Shown here in pieces: positions 52,723-60,850 of a DNA stretch of 64,000 bases. Each line of letters begins with the position of its first letter. The first letter of the stretch is position 1. This DNA comes from Algoriphagus aestuariicola (GTDB taxonomy: Bacteria > Bacteroidota > Bacteroidia > Cytophagales > Cyclobacteriaceae). Location of the stretch: contig NZ_JAFKCW010000002.1 of the NCBI RefSeq assembly GCF_017254835.1, positions 914,592-978,591 of the forward strand. The letters run 5' to 3'. The position numbers and the translations under genes were made by a program. The notes below the pieces were generated by a model. It saw only the letters and a list, made by a program, of their open reading frames with translations, was not told the DNA's origin and searched no databases.

Positions 52723-55050
52723 GGCTCCATCTTGGTTTAGGTTTCTTTTGGGCACCACCGCTACCCTGATCGCCTTTAGTCCATGCACTCCCTGCATGTC
52801 GTCCAGCTCGAGCTCTTCAACACTTTCCTTCAGAAGCTGCCTGTTTTGGAAAAACTGGATAAAGTCCAAGTATTCTTTGGCATCCTTGGGTTGGGAATAG
52901 ACGATGGCGATCTTTCCGGGCTGTACCAAGCGCTCATTTGTGCCTTTGATCAATGCCTTGTCGATGCGCTTTTTGATGATTTCGTAGCGGATGTTATAAG
53001 CTCCCTCGACGTCAAACTTTCGCTCGTCGATACGGAAGCTAATAGTCAGCGGATTGCTGTGTGCCAAGATCAACTGTGTGGTTTGTAGGCTTACATCCAA
53101 AGAAGGGGACTTCTCCTGCACCAAATTCACAATATCTATCAAAGTTTGCAGCTGCCACAGTCTTAGGTTTTTGAGATAGATAGGGTCAAAAACCCGGTCT
53201 TTCACCAAAGATTGACCGATATAGATGTTATATTCTATGCCATCGGTCTTGAATTTTTCGAAATAGTGCGGAAACATCCGCTGGATCTTGGTCTCCTCCC
53301 GATCCAGATACTGTCCGACTAGGAGATTGATCTCTTTCAGACTTTCCTCAAAGGCTTTTCTGTGGATATACACGACACCAATCTGCGGGTCCACGGCCTG
53401 AAAATACTCCTGCACGGAGGGCTGCAAATCGGGGTAAGTTTCGCTCAGGTGTTTAAATGTGGGCTCAAACTCGAGCATGAAAAACTCGGTGATTCTTACC
53501 TCTTCCTCACTGGCAAGAATAAGCTGAATCCTACGCTCAAACTCCCCTATCTTCTCCAGCATCCGGTCTAAAAGCGGCAAATAGTGCAGAGTCCTAGCTT
53601 TTTCGAGTACATTTTTGGCCAAGCCGAGCTGGATCAAAAGGTCACGCTGGATCGCGTTGTTTCGCTCCTGGGAGGAATTTTTCACATCCACCGCCGCGTA
53701 CAGCGGAAAGACCTCCTGAAAATTGATTGGCGGAATCTCCGGAGTTTTGCCCTGCTCTTCGTCCAGCACATAGTCCAGTGCTATCTCGTCAAACTTCCAC
53801 TCCACCACCGGATGGATCGCCGTAAATTTTTTGCGAATGATGGATTTGATCTTAGAATCCAGCAGCTCCGCCTGCTTGTTAAAGGCAATGGAAAGGGATG
53901 GCGCCAGCATGTCCAGATGATGGAGCATGATGGGCTCAAAGGCGTTTTGCCGCAGCGAGCATATCTCCAGCAAGCCAACCAGATTGCCCTTGTACTTCAA
54001 GGGATATAGGATTACCTCCTTCACCCCCAATTCTACGACCTTAGACATGAATTTGCTTTCAGGATTTTCGGCTGAAAGTTCATTCAGCAGCACCGGCTTT
54101 TGGATTGCGGAGAGGAAATTAATAACGCCGGTGTAGGGCACATCGCTCCTGTCCTCACAAAGCATCTTGAGAATGTAGCTATTGGCAAGGCGATTTTTGG
54201 AGAAAACCAACTTTCCCTTCACCTGTTGTAGAGAGGCCAAACCGACCTTGATATCGGAGATTCCAATCAGTGACTTTACCGAGTCTTCGACCACGTCCGC
54301 AAACTCCCTCGGGGATATTTCCTCCTGATTGAGTACAGCTTCGTTTAGCGTCGCCACGCTTTGGGACACGGTGATTTCGTCAGCCTCCAGTAGTAAGAAT
54401 CCCCGAAACTCAAACAGGCTCAAAGGCAGGATCTTTTTCCAATTCTCCAAATCATAGTGGTCGGGGCTGGTGCTGGTGCAGATTTGGTTTTTGTCATGGA
54501 TATTCGGTAAGGGCCCCTTGGCGATCACCTTCACATACTGGAAGTTCATCCGAATCTGAAAGTGCCTGTTGATTCCATTTGGTGCACGGTACTGGAATAC
54601 CAAGGGATGTCCTTGGTTCATCTTGATACCATAGACCTGATCCACTATCCGGCTATACATATTCAGCATTTTGCCAAAATTGATCCGGTTGACATCCAGG
54701 TTTTCCGGTATTTTAATCGAACAGTCTTCGTTTAGAAAAAGCTCTTTGAAGGCAGGCGTAGAGTAGATCGGCTGCATGTCAAAAGGCGCCGAAAGTGCCA
54801 AAATCCTTTTTTCCTCCTGGCCCGACATCGGAAACAGAGAGCCGAGAATGAGACCGAAGCCAAGGAAATTTCCCTCCTTTTTCAAAGCTTCCGGATCTAC
54901 CGGACTTTGGTTCAAATCCGGAAATCCCTTGATCCTGTTGATGAGATCTCGATAGAGGCAGGTGTCTGCCTTGGACACATCAGCCCGTTTTTCCCATTGA
55001 TCAAAAAGTAGCTGAAAATCCAAATGCGCGGAGTGAGGGGTATCGGTCAT
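52690..55050 (-). CDS. Large GAF-domain protein
   Basis: This roughly 785-residue cytosolic protein has a single clear GAF domain (about 265-405, EFADVVEDSVKSLIGISDIK and NLVGLLEICSLRQNAFEP) in the middle. Flanking helical regions include a segment FPLYAAVDVKNSSQERNNAI that recurs in Bacteroidota GAF proteins. No output domain is seen. It may be a ligand or redox sensor with unknown partners. The frame is open to 55107, but I use the ATG at 55050 (MTDTPHSAH). Its 3' end overlaps the convergent Omp85 fusion gene by 33 bases. Confidence 0.82.
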   Translation of the reverse strand: MTDTPHSAHLDFQLLFDQWEKRADVSKADTCLYRDLINRIKGFPDLNQSPVDPEALKKEGNFLGFGLILGSLFPMSGQEEKRILALSAPFDMQPIYSTPAFKELFLNEDCSIKIPENLDVNRINFGKMLNMYSRIVDQVYGIKMNQGHPLVFQYRAPNGINRHFQIRMNFQYVKVIAKGPLPNIHDKNQICTSTSPDHYDLENWKKILPLSLFEFRGFLLLEADEITVSQSVATLNEAVLNQEEISPREFADVVEDSVKSLIGISDIKVGLASLQQVKGKLVFSKNRLANSYILKMLCEDRSDVPYTGVINFLSAIQKPVLLNELSAENPESKFMSKVVELGVKEVILYPLKYKGNLVGLLEICSLRQNAFEPIMLHHLDMLAPSLSIAFNKQAELLDSKIKSIIRKKFTAIHPVVEWKFDEIALDYVLDEEQGKTPEIPPINFQEVFPLYAAVDVKNSSQERNNAIQRDLLIQLGLAKNVLEKARTLHYLPLLDRMLEKIGEFERRIQLILASEEEVRITEFFMLEFEPTFKHLSETYPDLQPSVQEYFQAVDPQIGVVYIHRKAFEESLKEINLLVGQYLDREETKIQRMFPHYFEKFKTDGIEYNIYIGQSLVKDRVFDPIYLKNLRLWQLQTLIDIVNLVQEKSPSLDVSLQTTQLILAHSNPLTISFRIDERKFDVEGAYNIRYEIIKKRIDKALIKGTNERLVQPGKIAIVYSQPKDAKEYLDFIQFFQNRQLLKESVEELELDDMQGVHGLKAIRVAVVPKRNLNQDGASELVSESEER

Positions 55051-55253
55051 AGGTAAGGCAGACAATATGAAGTGATGCTGCGATATAGATACCTGAATAA
55101 AAGTCAAATAGTTCGGGTTTTCGACAAAAAAATACCGAAACGAGCGGAAAAGGGTAACCTTTGGATCGAAATAGAAAAAGGCCCTGCTGAACCAAATTTC
55201 AACAAGGCCTCAATCACTTCCGGTCAAGTGTTCTCCTCAGAGTTTTTTTTGAA

Positions 55254-55958
55254 TCAGGAAATAAGATTTCCCTGATCATCCCAAGTCGCAATACTGCCCC
55301 TTCCTTCGGGAGTCAGATAAACGTTCAAGTATTTCTCATCAAGTGCAAGTCCGTATTGGTCCATGACCTCCTGGGACACGCCATCCCAAACATTGGGCGT
55401 GTTGCCTACATAGCCAATGTCCTTGAAACCCATCTCGGTCGTGTAGAACCCTGATACAGTCATGTTTCTAAGGAGATTGAAAAACTTGACTCCAGGCTCC
55501 GACCCCTTCGCCGCCTTGTCAGGCCATGCGATTTCGTCGATGATTTCCATGCGCTGACTCTCCGACAACTCCACAAAAGGCTTGGAAAAGCGTTCGTTTG
55601 CCTGAAGGTTGACCCACATCAGTCCACCTCTGAAGGCAGTCTGATTTCCTGGCTGATCCTTCATCATAAACTCAATGTACTCGGGGACTTTGGCCTCCGA
55701 GGCGCTGCCGGATACCGCGTCTTTTGGAATCACAATATCCACCAACACGGTCACCAAGGCTAACTCCTCCTCCGTGAAAAACTTGTCAGAAAGTAGGGAA
55801 TTGTCCCTTTCGATCTCTTCGGGGATTCTTCCACCGGGCGTGCCGACGATCTTTGGGGAAAGTTCAGCCGCCTTTTCCTCCGGACTGCATGCTGTCATGA
55901 GTAAGCCTGTCCCTAGGGATCCCGCAAATAAAAGCTTTAGGTTTTCTCTTCTGTTCAT
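55254..55958 (-). CDS. Gluconate 2-dehydrogenase subunit 3 family lipoprotein
   Basis: This 234-residue protein begins MNRRENLKLLFAGSLGTG, a twin-arginine-type signal, and ends the signal in a lipobox (MTAC). The rest is a gluconate_2-dh3 domain (FFTEEELALVTVLVDIVIP, KVPEYIEFMMKD, GLMWVNLQANERFSKPF). It is the small subunit that accompanies GMC-type catalytic subunits and provides their export and anchoring. It starts six bases from the GMC gene stop, so the two form one unit. The start at 55958 is chosen for the export signal. Confidence 0.92.
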   Translation of the reverse strand: MNRRENLKLLFAGSLGTGLLMTACSPEEKAAELSPKIVGTPGGRIPEEIERDNSLLSDKFFTEEELALVTVLVDIVIPKDAVSGSASEAKVPEYIEFMMKDQPGNQTAFRGGLMWVNLQANERFSKPFVELSESQRMEIIDEIAWPDKAAKGSEPGVKFFNLLRNMTVSGFYTTEMGFKDIGYVGNTPNVWDGVSQEVMDQYGLALDEKYLNVYLTPEGRGSIATWDDQGNLIS

Positions 55959-55963
55959 GATGC

Positions 55964-57706
55964 TTAGAGGTTTTTGCTTTTCATTTCGTTGATGATAAAG
56001 TCCGACGTTCTCCACGAAAGCGCCAAAATGGTCCAAGTGGGGTTCTTGTCAGCTTGGGAGACGAAAGGCCCTGCATCTACTACAAAGAGGTTTTTGCAGT
56101 CGTGGGCCTGGCAGTTGGAGTTCAGCACCGAGGTGGCGGCATTACTTCCCATGCGGGTCGTGCCCACTTCGTGGATGATCCGTCCCGGTGCGGCCAACCC
56201 ATACTGGGTTTCCGGACCCGGCTTGTTGCCAAGGAGTTTTGCGCCGGACGCCAAAAGCAGCTCCTCAAAGGTATCCTGCATGTGTTTGGCTTGCTTGATC
56301 TCATTGTCGGTCCATTTGTAGTGGAACCGTAATACCGGGATGCCATATTTGTCCACCACTGTCGGGTCGATTTCGCAATAGTTGTCGTACTGCGGCACAC
56401 TTTCGCCACGTCCTGACATGCCTACCGTCGCACCGTAGAGTGTTCGGATGTCCTTTTTCAGTCCCTCACCGTAGCCCCCGTTTTGGCTTGGGCTACCAAA
56501 CTCGTCGACTATGTGTTGTCTCATCACGTCCATGTTGGAGCCAAAGCCATAGGAAGGCATGCCTAATCCCCCACCAAACTCGATGTGATACCCTCTGGCG
56601 AAGTCCAGCTTTTTGTTGTCCAGCCACCAAGGAGTATAAACGTGCATACCACCAACCCCGTCCTCATTATAGCGCTTCCGATTCATCAGATCTGGGATAA
56701 TACCAGATCTAGAAGCTCCGGTGGAGTCGTGCAGATAACGGCCCAGCATCCCGCTGGAATTTCCAATTCCATCCGGGTGGATTTTGGACTTGGAATTCAT
56801 CATGATCCGGGCAGACTCACAAGCCGAAGCACCCAAGACGACCACCCTAGATTTGAGTTTGTATTCCTGCATGTCCCGCTTGTCCACATAGGAGACCCCA
56901 GTGGCTTTCCCGGTTTCGTCGGAGGTCACCTTTCTGACCATGCAGTGGGTGAAGAGGTCCACCTGACCCGATTTCATCGCAGGCTTTACCAAGACAGTGC
57001 TCGCAGAAAAATCCGCATAGGCTTGGCAGCCTCTATTACACTGTCTGCAAAAGAAGCATACGCCGCGATCCTTGTTGATGGGCTTGGTGAGAATGGAAAG
57101 ACGGGCTGGAATGATGGGAATGTTGACCTTCTTGGCTCCCTTCATCAAAAACATCTCGTGGAGTCTAGGCTTTGGAGGTGGAAGAAAATTGCCGTCAGGC
57201 TCGTTTCTCATTCCTTCTTTGGAGCCAAACACCCCGATCAATTTATCCACTTTGTCGTAGTATGGCTTGACATCGTCGTAGCCGATGGGCCAGTTGTCTC
57301 CCAATCCATCGATGTCCTTGCGCTTGAAATCATCAGGACCAAAACGGAGTGAAATTCTCCCCCAGTGATTGGTACGGCCTCCCAGCATCCTCGAGCGAAA
57401 CCAGTCAAACTGGGTTCCGTCCTTACGGGTGTAAGGTTCGTCTGGCATTTCCCAGCCACCGATAGCCGCATCGAAATCACCGAATGGTCTTATCTGGGTG
57501 CTCGCACCCCGACGTGGGGACTCCCAGGGAAATCTCAATTGGGTTCTATCTTCCTCTTTGGCAGGATCCCAATCTCCCCCGGCTTCCACCACGGCTACCG
57601 AAAGCCCTGCCTCGGAGAGGATCTTGGTTGCCATTCCCCCTCCCGCTCCGGAGCCGACGATGATCACATCATAAGAATCCTTGCTAGGTTTTATCTGAAA
57701 ACTCAT
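55964..57706 (-). CDS. GMC-family FAD-dependent oxidoreductase
   Basis: This 580-residue flavoprotein starts with the FAD Rossmann loop VIIVGSGAGGGMATKI near residues 14-29. It has four close cysteines, Cys217, Cys220, Cys223 and Cys227 (CFFCRQCNRGC), where FAD-glucose dehydrogenases hold an iron-sulfur cluster. The C-terminal VGTTRMGSNAA and VVDAGPFVSQADKNPTWT segments carry the active-site region. It oxidises a sugar or polyol, exported with the adjacent small subunit. The glucoside 3-dehydrogenase group is a plausible relative. An upstream extension to 57814 is rejected in favour of the ATG at 57706. Confidence 0.92.
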   Translation of the reverse strand: MSFQIKPSKDSYDVIIVGSGAGGGMATKILSEAGLSVAVVEAGGDWDPAKEEDRTQLRFPWESPRRGASTQIRPFGDFDAAIGGWEMPDEPYTRKDGTQFDWFRSRMLGGRTNHWGRISLRFGPDDFKRKDIDGLGDNWPIGYDDVKPYYDKVDKLIGVFGSKEGMRNEPDGNFLPPPKPRLHEMFLMKGAKKVNIPIIPARLSILTKPINKDRGVCFFCRQCNRGCQAYADFSASTVLVKPAMKSGQVDLFTHCMVRKVTSDETGKATGVSYVDKRDMQEYKLKSRVVVLGASACESARIMMNSKSKIHPDGIGNSSGMLGRYLHDSTGASRSGIIPDLMNRKRYNEDGVGGMHVYTPWWLDNKKLDFARGYHIEFGGGLGMPSYGFGSNMDVMRQHIVDEFGSPSQNGGYGEGLKKDIRTLYGATVGMSGRGESVPQYDNYCEIDPTVVDKYGIPVLRFHYKWTDNEIKQAKHMQDTFEELLLASGAKLLGNKPGPETQYGLAAPGRIIHEVGTTRMGSNAATSVLNSNCQAHDCKNLFVVDAGPFVSQADKNPTWTILALSWRTSDFIINEMKSKNL

Positions 57707-57797
57707 GTTACTTAAGATTATAAGGTTTTGTTGGTTTCTCTGGGAAGAGTCCCAAAAGAATACTCGCTTAATTCTGAAACAGGCTAACTCAATTTTC

Positions 57798-59159
57798 TTA
57801 AACTTTCCAACCACCCCTGTATTTTCTGCTCAAAAGTTTTTCAGCTTCGGGATGGTTGGGGATTTTCATCTTTTCTGGATCCCATTTCAGTGTCTTTTGT
57901 GGCTCTCTGATCGCAACTGTACCCAAAATAATGGCTTCGGTCATAGGCCCCGACTGTGCGAAGTGGCTTTCTGTCTTGGTCTTGCCTAAGCATGCGTCCA
58001 CGAAATGGTGGTAATGATCCCTTTCCTCTATTTCGGGATAATCTATGCCCTGAAACTTACTTTGGGGAAGCAAAACCGGCATCTTGGTATGCGCTATCAG
58101 CAAGGCTCCTTCTGTGCCGACTAGCATAGCCGACTCAGCTGGGTAATCACTCAGCGAAAACAAAGACCGAACTTCCTCCGGTGGATAGAATTCACCGTCA
58201 AACCATTCGACGGTAAACTCGCTTTCTTCCGTCTTCTCATTTCCGGGAAACACCCAAGTGATATGGTTGCTTTGCGGCCAGGTATCGGCTCTCCTTTCGG
58301 GAGAATTTTCCCAAGATTCTTGGACTCTCGCATGCACCGAAACCGGTGCACTGAGCCCCATCCCTTTCCACACCGCATCGAAAATATGGCAGCCTATATC
58401 GCCGGACCAACCTGTCCCAAAGTCTTGCCAAGCCCTCCACTTAGAGGGGTGATAGATGGTAGGATGATACGGGCGAAGCGGAGCAGTGCCAGTCCATAGG
58501 TCCCAGTCCAAGGTGGGCGGGGGAGTTCCCTCTCCATCTGGACGCGGGCCGAGGAATCGATAAGCCTCGGTCGCTCCTGGTCTATTGGAACAGAGATATA
58601 CTTTCTTGATTTTTCCGATATGGCCTTCCTTTATCCACTGCACAGCAGTACGGTCTCCTTTTCCAGAGGCATGCTGGGTGCCCAGCTGGCTCACAATGCC
58701 TGCCTCTACCGCAGCCTCAGTTAGTTTTCGGATTTCGGCGACATCATGGCACATGGGCTTTTGGCAATAGACATGTTTTCCCATTTTGATTGCCGAAAAC
58801 GCGACAGCAAAGTGGTTGTGATCGGGAACACTTACGTTGATCGAGTCAAAGTTTTTGGCTTCCTCTTTCAACAGCTTTCTCCAATCCTTGTATTGTCTCG
58901 CATTAGGAACCAGTTCCCCAGCCTTTTGCAGCCGCTCTTCATCGACATCGCATATGGCGACAATCTCGACATCAGGGTGAGCGATGAAGCGTTGCAAATC
59001 GTGACGGCCCATTCCCCCGACGCCGATGGATACATGTCTGAGCTTGGCGTAGGGTCTGGAAGCCAAAACGGGCATATCCAAGAAAAGAGGAGCAGCGATC
59101 AGGGATGCGGCAGTTGCCAGAAATTTCCTTCTGGTACTGCCCTGAATTGTGTTTTCCAA
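57798..59159 (-). CDS. Gfo/Idh/MocA-family oxidoreductase, Tat-exported
   Basis: This roughly 453-residue protein has a twin-arginine signal (GSTRRKFLATAASLIAAPL) and then an NAD(P)-binding Rossmann domain (VSIGVGGMGRHDLQRF, EIVAICDVDEERLQ). The YCQKPMCHDVAEIRKL segment holds the family's catalytic lysine-proline position, and a C-terminal alpha/beta domain follows. Such exported enzymes act on sugars, often as keto-glycoside or inositol oxidoreductases. There is no ATG, so I use the TTG at 59159. A TTG further upstream (59219) lies inside a terminator hairpin. Confidence 0.88.
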   Translation of the reverse strand: MENTIQGSTRRKFLATAASLIAAPLFLDMPVLASRPYAKLRHVSIGVGGMGRHDLQRFIAHPDVEIVAICDVDEERLQKAGELVPNARQYKDWRKLLKEEAKNFDSINVSVPDHNHFAVAFSAIKMGKHVYCQKPMCHDVAEIRKLTEAAVEAGIVSQLGTQHASGKGDRTAVQWIKEGHIGKIKKVYLCSNRPGATEAYRFLGPRPDGEGTPPPTLDWDLWTGTAPLRPYHPTIYHPSKWRAWQDFGTGWSGDIGCHIFDAVWKGMGLSAPVSVHARVQESWENSPERRADTWPQSNHITWVFPGNEKTEESEFTVEWFDGEFYPPEEVRSLFSLSDYPAESAMLVGTEGALLIAHTKMPVLLPQSKFQGIDYPEIEERDHYHHFVDACLGKTKTESHFAQSGPMTEAIILGTVAIREPQKTLKWDPEKMKIPNHPEAEKLLSRKYRGGWKV

Positions 59160-59193
59160 ATGAATAGGGTTAGTGGGTTTATTGAAAACAAAG

Positions 59194-59231
59194 CCTAACT
59201 CCCCGATTGATCGAATCAACCGGGGGTTAGG
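59194..59231 (-). terminator. Intrinsic terminator or attenuator after susD
   Basis: Arms 59194-59210 and 59216-59231 (CCTAAC outer part, CCCCGATTGA inner part) pair as a 16- to 17-base imperfect stem with a five-base loop. On the minus strand it is followed by CTTTGTTTT. It lies between susD and the Gfo/Idh/MocA gene, so it could reduce expression of the oxidoreductases relative to SusCD. Confidence 0.6.
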
Positions 59232-59266
59232 TTTAGGTTCAAACTATGCCAAAAGGCATCTCCAAT

Positions 59267-60823
59267 TTAGTAGCCGGGATTCTGCGGCTGTAGGTTGGGA
59301 TTGTTTTGCATCTCTGGCAGCGGATAAGGCATCAGGAGGTGCTTGGACTGAAGTGTCTCGTTGGAACTCTGATTGACGTGGCCAACAAAATCGTCAAAAC
59401 CGTTGGTCAGCTCGTTGTAGACTTTGCGCAAACGCAGCATATCAAACCAGGTGATCTGTTCGTAGCAGAGCTCATGCCATCTCTCTCTCCAAACAGCCTC
59501 TCGAAAGGTATCCTTGGTGTAGGTACCCATGGCAGGCGTAGACAATTTGGCCCTGTCGCGGATTCTCTTCATGCTTTCGTAGGCCAAGGCATTGGGTCCT
59601 CCGATCTCATTTTGTGCTTCGGCATAGATCAGCAAGACTTCCGCAAAACGGATCAGCGGAACGTTTAAGTTGTTGTTCCTCGAACCTGGGACGCCCTCTT
59701 TGCCAAGCGCTGTTTGATTGAAGTGCTTGAAAATATAAGGAGCTCCGAGGTCAAAAGGCGCACCGCTGCCGTTGGTATAATAGCTGGTATAGAAGAAGCC
59801 TTCTTGGTTTTTAGCTCTCAGATCCCCGTCTTCATAGGACTCATAAAACTCGACGGTAGGCACGGTACTTCCTGTACCGGATGGACCCGCAAATGTTACC
59901 GGCTTGAAGTTCGGAAACATGTTATTCATCGGATTTCCGGCAACTACGACATTGTACTGAAGCATGAAGATATGCTCGATTCTGTTGTCAAAATCTTCAT
60001 TGTGCATCGTCAAGTAATCCGGAAACAGATTAATAGCCAAAGGATTAGCAAGAGAGTAATTGATTACCTCCTCAGATTTCTCAGCTGCCAGCTGGTAGTG
60101 GGATGCCCCTTTGCTCAGCGGAAATCCAGCCATTGTGAGATAAACCTGGGAAAGCAGAGATTTGGTCGCCGCTAGGCTCGCACGCCCACTGACGTCTGTC
60201 CAGGGAAGGCCAGCTGCCTCGGCAGTTTTGAGATCTTCCACGATGAGGTCATACACCGTCTCTTTGGACGCAGGTGCTGGTCGGAAATCCTCCGATGCCG
60301 CGGTTTGTGGCATCGTGATCAAAGGAACATCTCCCCAAAGCCTCACCAAATAGAAATAGGCCCATGCCCTCAAAAATCTCGCCTCGCCCAATACCTTTTT
60401 CTTTTGGGCTTCATCCATAGGAGTGATACTTGGCACCTTATCCAAAACCAAGTTGGCATTTGCGATCACGCGATAGAGTCCATTCCAATAGTTGATGACA
60501 TGTTGGGTTCTTCCGTCATACACGAGTCCGTACAGGTTGTTTAGATCTGAGTTTTGTGCGGTCTCAGTGGTCGAGGTACCCGTAGGCGCCTCTAGCAACT
60601 GCCAAGTGGAGGAAAATATCCCGCCGTCACCGCCGATGAAGCGAGTGTCCGCATAAACAGCCGCTAGGGCCGATTCAGCATGATCAGGGATAGTATAATA
60701 GCTATCGGGAGTCAAGTTTGAGGGATCCTGCTCCTCAAGAAAATCGGAACAGCCTAGCATCCCAGCCATAGTCACTCCCGCAAAGAGCATAGTAAATGCT
60801 TTATAATATCTGGTATATTTCAT
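59267..60823 (-). CDS. SusD/RagB-family glycan-binding lipoprotein
   Basis: This 518-residue lipoprotein has a signal ending in a lipobox (GMLGC, Cys25), then the SusD N-terminal DFLEEQDPSNLTPDSYYTIP and tetratricopeptide-like region RFLRAWAYFYLVRLWGDVPL. The C-terminal part includes PLIRFAEVLLIYAEAQNEIG and ends LQPQNPGY. It caps the SusC channel encoded 27 bases upstream and binds glycans or other nutrients at the surface. The ligand cannot be read from sequence. Confidence 0.95.
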   Translation of the reverse strand: MKYTRYYKAFTMLFAGVTMAGMLGCSDFLEEQDPSNLTPDSYYTIPDHAESALAAVYADTRFIGGDGGIFSSTWQLLEAPTGTSTTETAQNSDLNNLYGLVYDGRTQHVINYWNGLYRVIANANLVLDKVPSITPMDEAQKKKVLGEARFLRAWAYFYLVRLWGDVPLITMPQTAASEDFRPAPASKETVYDLIVEDLKTAEAAGLPWTDVSGRASLAATKSLLSQVYLTMAGFPLSKGASHYQLAAEKSEEVINYSLANPLAINLFPDYLTMHNEDFDNRIEHIFMLQYNVVVAGNPMNNMFPNFKPVTFAGPSGTGSTVPTVEFYESYEDGDLRAKNQEGFFYTSYYTNGSGAPFDLGAPYIFKHFNQTALGKEGVPGSRNNNLNVPLIRFAEVLLIYAEAQNEIGGPNALAYESMKRIRDRAKLSTPAMGTYTKDTFREAVWRERWHELCYEQITWFDMLRLRKVYNELTNGFDDFVGHVNQSSNETLQSKHLLMPYPLPEMQNNPNLQPQNPGY

Positions 60824-60850
60824 TTTTAAATCTCTTTAAGTAAAACAGGA

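Noticed and set aside
56585-57352. 255-codon open frame on the plus strand inside the GMC gene
   Set aside because: It is fully antisense to a well-supported flavoprotein gene and shows no domain motif.
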